From: Dugong dugon
Lineage: Eukaryota; Chordata; Mammalia; Sirenia; Dugongidae
Reading direction: 5' to 3'
NCBI GenBank assembly: GCA_030035585.1
Contig: CM057462.1
Coordinates: forward strand, 93,951,234 to 94,015,233
Length of the DNA stretch: 64,000 nucleotides
Position numbers and translations under genes: made by a program. A model generated the notes under the pieces. That model was not told where the DNA came from. It was given only the letters and a program-made list of their open reading frames with translations, and did not search any database. Positions 1 to 11,593 of this stretch are shown piece by piece (position 1 is the first letter of the stretch; each line of letters begins with the position of its first letter).

Positions 1-361
1 AGATGAGTGAACTCTGTCATGGCATTTCTTCTCAAGGACATGCCCCACTATATTCCCATTCTACCGGTAGGAGAAAGGGTTTTAAAATGTTTTCTACTGA
101 GGACTTAGAAAAATCCAAGAACACAATTTACAAACCCTCAAAGCCCTTCATTATCCCGGGAGTGTCCACTGCAAAATCTAGCTTCCGTCCCTTTGAATAA
201 AACAGAGTATCCCTCAAGCCATCAAATAAATCATCTGGAAGAACTCAGAATTCATCCCAGAAAACATACAGTGCATGGAGCTGATAATTGCCTTAGGTCT
301 AATATAGTATAAACTGCTTTTTGTTTGTTTTTAGTTTTGACACTGTACCATGATCCAGAAA
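1..361. other. No gene or repeat recognised
   Basis: AT-rich intergenic DNA. A short open frame at 3-200 has no recognisable domain and no supporting signals. Confidence 0.5.
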
Positions 362-540
362 AGGAGCCCTGGTGGTGCAATGGTTAAGTGTTTGGCTACT
401 AATCGAAAGGTTCGATGTTCAAATCCACTCAGCAGCTCCGTAGGAGGAAAGACCTGGTGATCTGCTCCTGTAAAGATTACATTTCTATTCTATCCTATGG
501 GTCACTATGAGTCGGAATCGACACAATGACACACAACAAC
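362..540 (+). mobile_element. AfroSINE
   Basis: Head GGAGCCCTGGTGGTGCAATGG, B-box-like GGTTCGATGTTCAAATCC, tail ATGAGTCGGAATCGAC and ACACAACAAC. Flanks ACCATGATCCAG (347-358) and ACCACGATCTAG (545-556) look like a target-site duplication, 10 of 12 identical. Confidence 0.93.
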
Positions 541-1012
541 AAACACCACGATCTAGGCATTTTCCTAAGGATGTCACATCAAACACAATAGTCTCTAGGT
601 TGAAGGACTCAGTGGAGACCTACACATGAAACAAGAAACTCTAGCACAACATGCTACATACTGTGATAATCACAATGTGAAAAGCTAGCAGTAGGAATCC
701 TGAGAAAGAAGTGATTCACTCAGCTTTAGGGCCAGACAGGACTCCAGAGGAGGCAATATTTAAGCTGGACTTAGAGGGATGAATAGGAGTTCTCCTTTCA
801 GTGATGGGAAGAAGAGGATTCCAAGGCTTGAACAAAGATCTGGAAGTCTGAGAGGGAAGGAAAGTTAGCTGGAAAGGGCTGGAATATGCTGCACAGGTAG
901 GAACTCTGTGAGGCATGAAAAGGTGGAGCTGCACAAGTGCAGGGACTTTCCTTATTCATTCCCAAATCTGGTGCCTGGTAAATAGTTGATACTCAGTAAT
1001 TACTTGTTGGCC
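541..1012. other. No gene or repeat recognised
   Basis: Non-coding in appearance; an open frame on the minus strand at 716-934 has no recognisable domain. Confidence 0.45.
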
Positions 1013-1024
1013 AATTGAATGGTA

Positions 1025-1252
1025 GGTGCCCGTGGGTGGTGCACATGCTTAAGCACTCGACTACTAACCAAATTGTTGGTGGTTCGAATCCACTCACAGG
1101 CACCTGGCAAGAAAGCCCTGGCTATCTGCTTCCAAAAGGCCACAGCCATGAAAACCCTATGGAGCAGTTCTACTCTGCACACACGAGGTTGTCGTGAGTT
1201 GAAAGTGACTCGATAGCAACTGGTGTTTTTTTGGTTTTGGTTTTTGTTTTTT
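1025..1252 (+). mobile_element. AfroSINE with perfect target-site duplication
   Basis: Head GTGCCCGTGGGTGGTGCACA, B-box GGTTCGAATCC, tail GTGACTCGATAGCAACTGG and T-rich end. Flanked by identical 12-bp copies of AATTGAATGGTA at 1013-1024 and 1253-1264. Confidence 0.95.
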
Positions 1253-1343
1253 AATTGAATGGTAAAATCCTGTATCTAACCCCAGAGATTCTACTCAGTT
1301 GGCCTGGGATAGGGCCTGGACATTGGTTTAATTTATAGCTCCC

Positions 1344-1821
1344 TGTCATGGATTGAATTATGTCCCCCCAAAGTTGTGTGTATCAATTTGGCTGGGCCAT
1401 GTTTCCCCATAGTGTGTGATTTTCTCATGTGTGGTAAATCCTGCCTCTATGATGTTAATGAGGGAGGATAAGCCTCAGTTGTGTTAGTGAGGCAGGACTC
1501 AATTTACAAGACTGGATTGTGTCCTGAGGCAATCTCTTGAGATATAAAAGAAGTGAGCAATGAGACAGGAGGACCTCATACCACCGAGAAAGCAGTGCCA
1601 GAAGCAGAGCGTGTCCTTTGGACCTGGGGTCCCTGTGCGGAGAAGCTCCTAGTCCAGGGGAACACTGATAAGAAGGCCAACATAGAGAGAAAGACTTCCC
1701 TTGGAGCTGACTCTGTGAATTTGGACTTTCAGCCTACCTTACCGTGAAGAAATAAATTTCTCTTTGTTAAAGCCATCCGCTTGTGGTATTTCTGTTATAG
1801 CAGCACTAGATGACTAAGACA
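1344..1821 (+). mobile_element. Solo LTR, MaLR/MLT1-like
   Basis: Starts TGTCATGGATTGAATTATGT and ends GACTAAGACA, with AATAAATTTCTCTTTGTT as poly(A) signal region and CTTGTGGTATTTCTGTTATAG near the 3' end, the layout of MLT1/MST LTRs. TATAAAAG at 1543 may be its TATA box. Identical CTCCC flanks at 1339-1343 and 1822-1826 form the 5-bp duplication expected for ERVL-class LTR elements. It is a relic with no internal genes. Confidence 0.9.
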
Positions 1822-1826
1822 CTCCC

Positions 1827-2319
1827 CACGAGATTCTAATGTACGACAGACTGAGCACCACAGGATTAAATGGAGCACCACTGGACTAAAGTGAAGATGA
1901 GAAAACGTATTTATAGTTTTCAGTGTGTCAGAAGCCTTATTCCTTGGAAATCACAACTCAAATGAAGGTATAGTGGTATTTTCCTGTGCTATATAGAGCG
2001 GGGGATGTGTAAAATGACAAAGATTTGCTAAAAATAAGCCTGGCAGGTATAATAAAATATTAATAGTAGAATCTAGGTGGTGGGTATACAGGTGTGTATA
2101 TAAAATTTTTTTCAATTTTGCTGTGTTTTTGAATTTTTTTCTTCATAAAACATAAAAAATTAGCCCGGGCCAAGGATAAAACACACTACTTGAGTCTCAG
2201 AGAAAAATTCGTAGAAACCTGAGTATCATTTAGCCCAGCATTCTACAAAGAGGCAGAGACAGTCCGGAGAGGCCTTCCAGAGGGGAAGGTAAATGGTGCT
2301 AGTGGTGGTGTGTTGGTCT
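1827..2319. other. No gene or repeat recognised
   Basis: AT-rich, with T runs near 2100-2140. Nothing identified. Confidence 0.4.
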
Positions 2320-2512
2320 GTTTGACAGGGTTGCTGTGCTGAAAATCCCAGAATTTGGATTCAACTAAGTTCAAGTGACCTTAGGTAAGTAGTATAATGT
2401 TTCTGCACCTTAGTTTCCTCATCTGTAAAATGGGAGTCATGTTAATAGCTGTTTGAAGTACGAAACTCACAGAACTACTGTGAGGATCAAATGGTGTAAA
2501 TGGTACAAGTCA
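2320..2512 (+). repeat. MIR fragment
   Basis: The segment reading TTAGTTTCCTCATCTGTAAA at 2411-2430, followed by a TGTGAGGATCAAATG-type end, matches the core and 3' part of MIR. Confidence 0.75.
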
Positions 2513-3632
2513 AATGGTTTTCAAAGATAGATACCAAGACTTCCCAAGAGGTGTGATGGCACAGATAGTTTTAAGGGAATCCATTTCTAGATCTCAATTT
2601 CCATATGTAATTCTGCCAGAAAGAATTTGTCTGAGAAAATGCTGGTGGTGGTTGAGGTGTTATACAAGTTTTCCTTTCTCAACTTCCTTTCATAATCGCC
2701 CTTATGCCATTTGATAAAATAAAAAGGCATACTTCTCCCCATCTTACTATGGTGCCTTGTAGTAGGTGTGCAAACCTCTAAGGCTCCAAAGAGACCACAC
2801 AAAATACTGGGGTAAGGGAAGCCTTTTCTAAATCCAGGCAGCACGCATCCAAAGTAGGGCCTGTATTGTTCCCTGACTTACACCCACTCTGTGAAGGATG
2901 ATCCATGGATCTGGAATGGACTGTTTTGACCCTTGTTGGCTATGTTCTGAATTCATTTACACTGTCAGGTAAGATAGGAACACGATGACAATTTTTATTT
3001 AAAAACCTCAACCTTCCCGTACCCTAGCTATTGTCAAAGAATGGATCACTCCTGATTCAACATCTTACGATGGCAAAGGAAAAAGAGTACTGGTGAAAAA
3101 TATTAAAAAGAGTGACACCTTATTTCATTCAGGAACAAATTCTGAGCAAGATCTCTCTTTCCTTCTTTCTCTCTTTGAATTCAGAAGTGAGATGGTTGTC
3201 ATGGGGATATGTCTTAACATGTTTATTTGAGTAGAAAAATGTAGTCAGATCTATTCTAACAGGAAAAAAGTCTAATCTGGCTGGTTGGTTTGACAATGAA
3301 GACTGATTTCGCCAGTTAGGTACTAGGTGGACGTCTCCATAAATCGAATAAGCTAAAAACACAGCACCAAGATTTTTAAAAATAAAGTATATTTAAATCA
3401 CACAATGAGATAAAAATGTTTTGTCAAAATTTTTATTACTCAAGGTATTTTGATATTAATAATATTTCAATTTTGTAACCCTTTCTGAATATGTCAGGTT
3501 AATCAAAACACCTCTAGGTGGAAAAGTAACAGGTATAATTTACTAATCATTTGATAATTCTTGATAAAGCCATTTTGATAAACTTCTCAGAAATTGACAA
3601 AGTGACCAATTCTCATGACTTGATAACAAACC
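2513..3632. other. No gene recognised
   Basis: About 1.1 kb without a convincing gene or assigned repeat. Open frames at 2514-2714, 2587-2844 (minus) and 3129-3362 (minus) have no recognisable domains. Confidence 0.4.
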
Positions 3633-3645
3633 CTTTTGCAAGTCA

Positions 3646-4489
3646 AAAAAACAAAAACCAGTGAAGGGTAAGACAATACACAATACTAGGGAAGCCAGCA
3701 CAACTTGTACAAGGCAAGGTCATGGAAGCTCCCTAGATACATCCAAACTCCCTCAGGGACTGAATTGCTGAGCTGAGGTCTGTTGGGACCATGGTCTCAG
3801 GGAACATCTAGCTCAATTGGAATACCATCGTTTATAAAGAAAATGTTCTACCTTCTACTTTGGTGAGTACCGTCTGGGATCTTAAAAGCCTGTGAGTGGC
3901 CATCTAAGATACTTTACTGGACTCACCCCTTTGGGAGCAAGGGAGAATGAAGAAAACTAAAGATACAAGGGAAAGATTAGTCCAAAGGGCTAATGGCCCA
4001 CAAGTACCACAGCCTCCACCAGACTGAGTCCAGTACAGCTAGATGGTGCCTGGCTACCACCACTGACTGCTCTGACAGGGATCACAATAGAGGGTCCCGG
4101 ACAGAGCTGGAGAAAAATGTAGAACAAAATTATAACACAAAAAAAGAAACTGGAGAAACCCCAAGAGTATGGCCCCCGGACACCCTTTTAGCTCAGTAAT
4201 GAAGTCACTCCTGAGGTTCACCCTTTATCCAAAGATTAGACAGACCCATAAAACAAAACGAGACTAAAGGGGCACACCAGCCTAAGGGCAAGGACTAGAA
4301 GGCAGGAGGGGACAGGAAAGCTGGTAATAGGGAACCCAAGGTCGAGAAGGGAGAGGGTTGACATGTCCTGGGTTGTTAACCAATGTCATAAAACAATATG
4401 GGTACTAACTGTTTAATGAGAAGCTAGTTTGTTCTGTAAACCTTCATCTAAAGTTCAATTAAAAAAAAAGAAAGAAAGAAAAAAAAAAA
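3646..4489 (+). mobile_element. L1 3' UTR fragment with poly(A)
   Basis: Same family, in reverse, as the minus-strand copies at 14.5, 16.5, 25.6, 43.3 and 63.4 kb: shared blocks include GGACCATGGTCTCAGGGAAC, the AGGGTCCCGGACAGAGCTGG block and GTTCTGTAAACCTTCATCTA before the A-rich end at 4458-4490. The duplication CTTTTGCAAGTCA lies at 3633-3645 and, beyond the adjacent SINE, at 4634-4646. Confidence 0.85.
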
Positions 4490-4633
4490 ACCAAACCCGA
4501 TGCTAGTGACCCTATAAGACAGTAGAACTGCCCCATAGGGTTTCCAAGGAGCAGCTGGTGGATTCAAACTACTGACCTGTTTGATTGGCAACTGTAGCTC
4601 ACCATAGCTCTTAACCATTGTGCCCCTGGGGCT
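4490..4633 (-). mobile_element. AfroSINE inserted at the L1 poly(A) tail
   Basis: Reverse orientation: AGTGACCCTATAAGACAGTA, then GGGTTTCCAAGGAGCAGCTG, then TTAACCATTGTGCCCCTGGG. It sits between the L1 A-tail and the L1's right target-site copy, so it landed in the L1 tail after the L1 inserted. Confidence 0.9.
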
Positions 4634-4646
4634 CTTTTGCAAGTCA

Positions 4647-5066
4647 GGGGGTTTCTAATTCTTTGGCTGCAGCAGAATTGAAGGAAGAATCAAGTTTTAG
4701 GTAACATATCATTAAAAAATACATTTTAATGATAGACCAGTCTGTGGTTTTTGGAATATAATTTGGAAGGAGTTCAAAGAATTGAGTGGCATTGCTATAA
4801 CAAAACTCTTTCTGTTTCTGTCATCTGATTTATGCGAACAAATTTCCTCAACACTTCCATCTATAAAAATAGAAAATAGAGTGGAACTGATGTGAACACT
4901 ATCTCAGTCTAGCAATAATGTTCGTATGAGCTAATTTTAAAAATTATCATCTATCTCAGTAAAAGAGGCATTTCCAATAAAACATTAATTTTTATTTACT
5001 AATTTTGATCAAAATTAGTAATACACTGGTCATTTTGATCATTAGTATACTACTAATAATTAGACG
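4647..5066. other. No gene or repeat recognised
   Basis: AT-rich stretch with nothing identified. Confidence 0.4.
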
Positions 5067-5230
5067 GGAACCCTGGTGGCATAGTGGTTAAGAGTTTGAC
5101 TGCTAACCAAAAGGCCAACATTTCGAATCCACCAGGTGCTCCTTGGAAACCCTATGGGGCAGTTCTACTCTGTCCTATAGGGTCACTATGAGTCAGAATC
5201 GACTGGACGGCAGTGGGTTTGTTTTTTGGT
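5067..5230 (+). mobile_element. AfroSINE
   Basis: Head GGGAACCCTGGTGGCATAGTG, then TTCGAATCCACCAGGTGCTC, tail ATGAGTCAGAATCGACTGGA and T-rich end. Confidence 0.95.
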
Positions 5231-5840
5231 GGGTACATAATTATGATAATTTAATTCTGAAGAACTGAATTCTTAGAAGAGTTTAAGATGACAGGGAATT
5301 AATGAAATTAATTTCCATTTATATGCATATTTTGTTGCTGAGTATAATAGGATGATCAATAAAAGACTTCTAATAATGAGAATATGTTACATCACAATAA
5401 AATTGAGGGAAAGTGGGATGGAAATGTTGGTTTACAGTGAAAAGGGGCTAATATAAAATTTTGACAGTCATAGGAGAGTGTGTTCATGTAACTTTCAAGA
5501 GGATGTTAGTGGCTATCAAATTGATGTGATATGTATATTCCCTTAAATGCATTTAAAAGAGTTATATGAGTTCTATTTTTAAATGTCAGTATTTAAAGTA
5601 CAGCTGGAAATCACACCCCTTGCAACTTTTTACATTTGTGATGAAAATTTTAACAATGTCAAAATGTGTTAGAGTTATATATTTCAAAATGATTTTAGGA
5701 GGTATAAAGCACAGAAGTTCAAAAGCCACTGATACAATATATGTGAAAAGAATCCCTCCATCCCCTGGCTTGTTCTTCCTCCTCTTGTGTTTTCTGGCCG
5801 TTAGGAGTGCCATTTTCCCTTAGTCATAAAAGCCAAGAAA
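5231..5840. other. No gene recognised
   Basis: AT-rich. Two overlapping open frames on opposite strands (5566-5823 and 5586-5813) are low-complexity and unsupported. Confidence 0.4.
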
Positions 5841-5842
5841 TT

Positions 5843-6440
5843 GAGCACCATCCTTACTTCTTTCTGTTTTCCTACATCTAACCGATTCCTGCTGTTTCTT
5901 AGATAAATCTCATACTTTCTTCTTCCATTGCCATTGCTACTGTCTTAGTTCAAGACCTTGCGATCTCTTTCCTAGAATATTGTTCACACCTTCTTAATTA
6001 GTTTTCCTGACATTAGACTAACCCACTCCACTGAGGTTCCCACAAGAAGGACAAATTTATCTTTCTGAAACTCAAAATCAATCATATCACTTTTCTGCTT
6101 GAATAGCTCAATGGTTCTCCTTTGCTAAAAATAAAATCTGAACCACAGGACTATATATAAATCCTTCTATGATCTGACTCCTGCCATCTCTCCAGCCTTT
6201 TCTATCCCTATTCCTTTACTTTCTATCCAATATCCAGTAATTCTGGGTCCTTATCTCTCTCCATACCCCACATTCTCCCATTCTTAATGTTGTTGCCTTT
6301 GCCTGATATGTACTACGTGCTTTGTCCACTTAGCAGACTCAGCCTCCACGCCTAACCTCAAGAATTATTGGTTTCTTTGGGAAGCCTCCTTTGTATCCCT
6401 CATGCTGACTTAAGTGCTTTCCCCCTTTTTTCTTTTATAT
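5843..6440 (+). repeat. L2 LINE fragment
   Basis: A degenerate L2 3' region: ATCATATCACTTTTCTGCTT, CTATGATCTGACTCCTGCCA, then a CCCATTC/TTGCCTTTGCCTG segment, in the order of the L2 consensus. Confidence 0.6.
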
Positions 6441-6700
6441 ATTTATCCAGTGCCTACCACATGCCTGGCACTCTGCTAGCATAGCAGAGCTGTTGACGCC
6501 TCACCCATTCCCCCATGGCTCACCTAGGAGGTCACCTGCAGACAACTATGCAAGTCGATGTCTTCCTGTATCTTTCTGCTTGAGAGATACTTCAGGAGCA
6601 ACCTTCAACTGTTGAGGAACAAGTTGGTGGACAAATATCCCAGGACTATACTGAGGTGTGTTGTACATCATTTAGAGAGTCCCCGTGAGATTCAGCCCTG
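6441..6700. other. No gene or confident repeat
   Basis: A short MIR3/L2-like motif (GTGCCTACCACATGCCTGGC) near 6451, otherwise unassigned. Confidence 0.35.
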
Positions 6701-6710
6701 GTTGCCCATA

Positions 6711-6915
6711 GAAAACCAGTTGTTGTCAAGTTGACTCAGTCTCACGGCAACCCAATGTGTTGCAGAGTAGAACTGCATTGCATAGGGTTTTCATGGCTGT
6801 GATCTTTCAGAACAGATCACCACACCTTTCTTCTGAGGCATCTCTGTGTAGGTTTGAACTAATAACCTTTCATTAGTAGGCAAGCACTCAGCTGTTTGCA
6901 CCAGCCAGGGACCCA
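6711..6915 (-). mobile_element. AfroSINE
   Basis: Reverse orientation with GTTGTCAAGTTGACTCAGTC, AGAGTAGAACTGCATTGCAT and a reverse B-box. Flanked by GTTGCCCATA (6701-6710) and GTTGTCCATA (6916-6925). Confidence 0.93.
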
Positions 6916-6925
6916 GTTGTCCATA

Positions 6926-7139
6926 AAGGGGACCTGTTAATTCACATATATTTTATTGGCTTTTCTTCCCTTCCTGTTTCACTTCTCTTTCTCACTGTGG
7001 TTTCTAGGATCACCTTCCAAAGAAACGACCTGCACCCAATTTCTTTTCTTAGGATCTAGGGGAATCTCAAGCTAAGGAAATCTAGACTCCAGAGATACAA
7101 TGGTGAGCTTCGTTCATTACGCATTATCATATTGCATGA
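6926..7139. other. No gene or repeat recognised
   Basis: Nothing identified. Confidence 0.4.
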
Positions 7140-7262
7140 AAACAGTAATGTAAGCTGCACAAAGACAGAGATTTTTGTCTGTTTTATTCAATCATGTATC
7201 ACAAACATCTAGAACAGTGCTTGAATAGTAGAGGTAACTCAATAAATACTTGCCAAATGAAT
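7140..7262 (+). repeat. L2 3' end
   Basis: AACAGTGCTTGAATAGTAGA followed by ACTCAATAAATACTTGCCAA and a GAATGAAT-like end is the L2 terminus. Confidence 0.75.
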
Positions 7263-7485
7263 AGTAATAATAGCTAATATTTATTGAGTACTCACTCTGT
7301 GCCTGACAAGATTTCTTCATAGATCATTTAATTTTTAAAACAACCTTATGAAATAGGTATTACTATTACTATTCCACTGTTAGGGATGAGGGAATTAAGG
7401 TTAACCAATGGTTCCAAATCACCCAGCTAGTAAATGATGGACCCATGGTTCTAATTAAGGTCCTGTTGAAACTAGATCCCATTCT
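7263..7485 (-). repeat. MIR
   Basis: Reverse MIR: TTTATTGAGTACTCACTCTG, AATAGGTATTACTATTACTA, then AAATCACCCAGCTAGTAAAT. Confidence 0.8.
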
Positions 7486-7540
7486 TTCAAATATAACACT
7501 CTATTGTCCTATTCTGTTTTTGTTTTGTTTTGATGTTTGT

Positions 7541-7878
7541 CTCCTCCATTAAACTTTAAGCTTATTAAAGTCAGGGTTCCTGTTCATGTCTGTATCCCCA
7601 ACACCTAGCCTAGAACTTGAAACATAGTTCCAGTTTCAGTTGCCATGGAGTTGATCCCAGCTCATGGTGATCCTATGTATGTCAGAGCAGAACTGTGCTC
7701 CATAAGGTTTTCAGTGGCTGATTTTTCAGAAGTAATTCACCAAGCCTTTCTTCCAAGGCATCTCTGGGTAGACTCAAACCTCCAACCTTTTGGTTAACAG
7801 TTGAGTGCTCTAACCATTTGCACTACCCAGGGACTCCTGGAACATAATAGGATGTCAGTAATGTTTATTGAATGAATA
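7541..7878 (+). repeat. L2 3' end split by an AfroSINE
   Basis: The left part (TCTGTATCCCCAACACCTAG to 7626) continues on the right from 7839 (GGAACATAATAGGATGTCAG, then TTTATTGAATGAATAAA). The intervening bases are an AfroSINE. Confidence 0.8.
7627..7838 (-). mobile_element. AfroSINE inserted in L2
   Basis: Reverse AfroSINE (GGAGTTGATCCCAGCTCATG, then CTTTCTTCCAAGGCATCTCT) with flanks GAAACATA (7619-7626) and GGAACATA (7839-7846) as the duplication. Confidence 0.93.
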
Positions 7879-8880
7879 AAGTGAAAAGTGGTTTATTTAT
7901 ACTTACGGGAAGAAAGGAAAATAAGTTTTGTCGGAGCCAATTGGATAAAAGCCTTGATTATAGCCTGAGACATAGTCTCTTCTAAGACAAGACACTCCTA
8001 GAATGATTCCATTTAAAACTCCCTTTGAGATTTTTTGACTCCGTAATCCACACAACCTAAACTCCATTTGGCTGGGATTCAGAGCTGCCTTCCTTGTTGA
8101 ATTCTCCCTCATCCAAAAAACAGAACCTGGGTCTTCTGCCTGAAAGGCAAGGATTCTACTGTGAGAATTCTACTACTGAACCACCACTGCCCTTGGGACT
8201 GCACTAAAGTGTGAGAATTATCTATTTCCCAATGATTATCCCTGAACAGCTATAAAAAAAGATTTCAAGGGTTTTAGATACCTATATGTCAGTATGAGTT
8301 AATACTTAATGGGTGTTAAGTGACCTCAACTTTAGGTAATATAAAATTTTAGCAAAAAGAACCTTAGTCCTTCAACTCAGATGTGTAGAAAATGTAGCTT
8401 AAATTTCCTAAACTAAAATTAATGTTATGAGGCTCTGTCAGGGTGCTTTAACTATAAGTAGTAGAAAATCCAACTTTAACAAAATTAAACAAAAAAGAAC
8501 GTATTGGCTACAGTAAGAGGAAATTCAAACACGGAAGACTTCGAGGTTAGTCCAGAGGCTGAATCATGTCATCCAGGGCCAAGTTCTTTCCATCTTTCTG
8601 CCTGCAATCCACACTATTGTTTTAAACTCAAATGCCTTTAGAGGCAAGCCAGTATATTAGGCCAGGTGTGAGAGAATAAGCAGTGAGGATTGGAGAACCT
8701 GGAGAGGGCAAGCCTCATCCAAAGTCTTTCAAAATCAAGTTGTTGAAAAAGCCTGTGCTTGCCAAATAAGACCTGTATTTGGGCCAGATTCAGTCTGGGA
8801 TACATTTCTCTCTGGGATCTTGCCACTTCTCTAAGTTCTCCCTAGGAAATGGGACACACATCTGCTCTTCATTTGGATTT
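7879..8880. other. Unassigned; possible short tRNA-like fragment
   Basis: About 1 kb without a gene. Around 8139-8195 the phrase AAGGATTCTACTGTGAGAAT resembles the reversed 5' part of the AfroSINE variant at 11.6 kb. The rest is unrecognised. Open frames at 7903-8112 and 8638-8826 (both minus) have no domain. Confidence 0.35.
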
Positions 8881-11119
8881 CCCCAACCTAACCCATTGCC
8901 GTCGAGTTGATTCCAACTCATAGTGACCCTATAGGGTTTCCAAGGCTGTAATCTTGAAATGTATATCGTACCTCAATTTCGAGACTATCTCAAAAATAGA
9001 TTTGACACATTGAACATTAATGACCAAAGACCAGGCAAGGTGTGGGATGACATCAAGGACATCATACATGAAGAAAGTAAAAGGTCATTAAAAAGACAAG
9101 AAAGAAAAGACTGAAATGGATGTCAGAAGAAACTCTGAAACTTGCTCTTGAACATAGAGCAGCTAAAGTGAATGGAAGAAATGATGAAGTAAAAGAGCTG
9201 AACAGAAGATTTCAAAGGGTGGCTCGAGAAGACAAAGTAAAATATTATAATGAAATGTGCAAAGACCTGGAGTTAGAAAACCAAAAGGGAAGAACATCTT
9301 CAGCATTTCTTAAGCTGAAAGAACTGAAGAAAAAACTCAAGCCTCAAATTGCAATATCGAAGGATTTTATGGGCAAAATATTGAATGACTCAGGAAGCAT
9401 CAAAAGAAGATGGAAGGAATACATATTCACTGTACCAAAAATAATTGGTCGACGTTCAACCATTTCAGGAGGTAGCATGTGATCAAGAACCAATGGTATT
9501 GAAGGAAGAGGTCCAAGCTGCACTGAAGGCATTGGTTAAAAACAAGGCTCCAGGAACTGATGGAATACCAACTGAGATGTTTCAACAAACGGATGCAGTG
9601 CTGGAGATGCTCACTCGTCTATGCCAAGAAGTCTGGAAGATAGCTAGTTCCCTGGCCAACAGACTAGAAGAGAACCATATTTCTTCCCATTGCAAAGAAA
9701 GATGATCCAACAGAATGTGGAAATTATTGAACAATATCACTAATATCACACACAAGTAAAATTTTGCTGAAGATAATTAAAAAACAGTTGCAGCAGTACA
9801 TTGACAGGGAACGGCCAGAAATTCAAGCCGGTTTAGAAGAGAACATGGAAGGAGAGATATCACTGCTGATGTCAGATGGATCTTGGCTGACAGCAGAGAA
9901 TACCAGAAAGAGGTTTACCTGTGTTTTAGTGACTATGCAAAGGCATTCGACTGTGTAGATCATAACAAATTATGGATAACTTTGCAAAGAATGGGAATTT
10001 GAGAATACTTACTTGTGCCCATGAGGAAACTGTACGTAGACCAAGAACAGAACAAGGGGATATTACGTGGTTTAAAATAAGGAAACGAGTGCATCAAGGT
10101 TGTATCCTTTCACCATATTTATTCATATTTATTCAGTGTGTAGGCTGAGCAAATAATCCGAGAAGCTGGGCTATGTGAAGAGTAACATGGCATCAGGATT
10201 GGAGGAAGACTCATTAACACCCTGCGATATGTAGATGACACAATCTTGCTTGCTGAAAGTGAAGAGGACTTGAAGCACTTACTGGTGAAGATGAAAGACC
10301 ACAGCCTTCAGTATGGATTTCACCTCAACATAAAGAAAACAAAAATCCTCACAACTGGACCAATAAGAAAAGTCATGATAAACAGAGAAAAGATTGAAGT
10401 TGTCAAGGATTTCATTTTACTTAGATCCACATTCAACGCTCATGGAAGCAGCAGTCAAGAAATCAAATAACATATTGCAGTGGGCAAATCTACTTCAAAA
10501 GACCTCTTTAAAGTGTTGAAAAGTAAAGATAGCACTTTGAGGACTAAGGGGCGCCTGACCCAAGCCATGGTATTTTCCATCACCTCATATGCATGCGAAA
10601 GCTAGGCAATGAATAAGGAAGACCAGAGAATTGATGCCTTTGAACTGTGGTGTTGGCGAAGAATATTGAATATACCATGGGCTGCCAGAAGAAGGAACAA
10701 ATCTGTCTTGGAAGAAGTACAGCCAGAATGCTCCTTAGCAGCGAGGATGGCGAGACTTCGTCTCATGTACTTTGCACATGTTATCAGGAGGGACCAGTCT
10801 CTGGAGAAGAGCTTCATGCTTGGTAAAGTAGAGAGTCAGCGGAAAAGAGGAAGACCCTCAATGAGATGGGTTGACGCAGTGGCTGCAACAATGGGCTCAA
10901 GCATAATAACAACTGTTAGGATGGAGCAGGACTGGGCGGTGTTTCGTTCTGTTGTACATAGGGCCTCTGTGGGTCAGAACTGACTCTAGGGCACTTAACA
11001 ACAACAACAATCTTTACGGAAGCAGACTGCCACGTCTTTCTCCCATGGAGCAGCTAGTGGGTTCGAACTGCTAACCTTTTAGTTAACAGCTGAGTGCTTA
11101 ACCACTGCACCACCAACCT
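8881..11119 (-). mobile_element. AfroSINE split by an RTE insertion
   Basis: The left part 8881-8955 (reverse, ending GGCTGTAATCTT) joins in consensus order to the right part 11009-11119 (AATCTTTACGGAAGCAGACT to GCACCACC). The bases in between are an RTE LINE. AATCTT occurs at both junctions (8950-8955 and 11009-11014), a short target-site duplication. Confidence 0.92.
8956..11008 (+). mobile_element. RTE/BovB-type LINE, 5'-truncated, broken ORF
   Basis: Encodes pieces of an RTE reverse transcriptase in several frames. A 5' segment (9120-9482) is a basic, helical linker rich in K and E. The next (9445-9705) has the fingers motif NKAPGTDGIPTEMF. At about 10227-10241 the catalytic box reads YVDD in place of YADD. 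A C-terminal segment (10609-10983) reads RRILNIPWAARRRNKSVLEE then RRDQSLEKSFMLGK and ends in RTE-typical RWVDAV and QDWAVFRSVVHRA. The 3' end runs into GCACTTAACAACAACAACAA, the same tail as AfroSINE. Frame changes and stops make it inactive. The endonuclease domain is lost to 5' truncation. Confidence 0.92.
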
Positions 11120-11593
11120 AGCTTCTGTTTTTTTCTTCCTCCCTGTTGGGATGCAGTCCTAGGAAGTGATCAGGTGCGTAGGTCCCTTTTTATCCAGGGA
11201 ATCATTTCCACTTAAGTTCTCCTCTAACTTTCTGCCCTCCCTAGCCCAGAGGATTTTTCTTAGTCTGGGGTGGGAAGAATAGAAAGCCTTAAACCATTTG
11301 CACGCTCCGAAATCAATTGTATTGTCTAAGCACAACCATTTTTTTCCACTTCTCCTGGGATCTAGACAAAACCTAAAAGCAGGAAATGAGTCTTGATTTC
11401 ACTATTTCTGATGCATTATGTCTTCCTTAAGGCGATGAGCATAAAATTCCTTAGCTGCCACATGAATAGGGAGAAGGATCATGGGGGGAAATCAGTTAAT
11501 GCATTAAAATATTAGCCTGTCATAGAAGAAATATCATATCTAGAAGAAGGGACTGTTTCATGGAATGTTTCATGTGTTGCTGTACTTCTCACC
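11120..11593. other. No gene or repeat recognised
   Basis: Nothing identified in these roughly 470 bases. Confidence 0.4.

Noticed and set aside
5069-5230. AfroSINE heads as genuine tRNA genes
   Set aside because: They have A- and B-box-like motifs but do not fold as full tRNAs by eye and continue into RTE-like tails; they are SINE heads.
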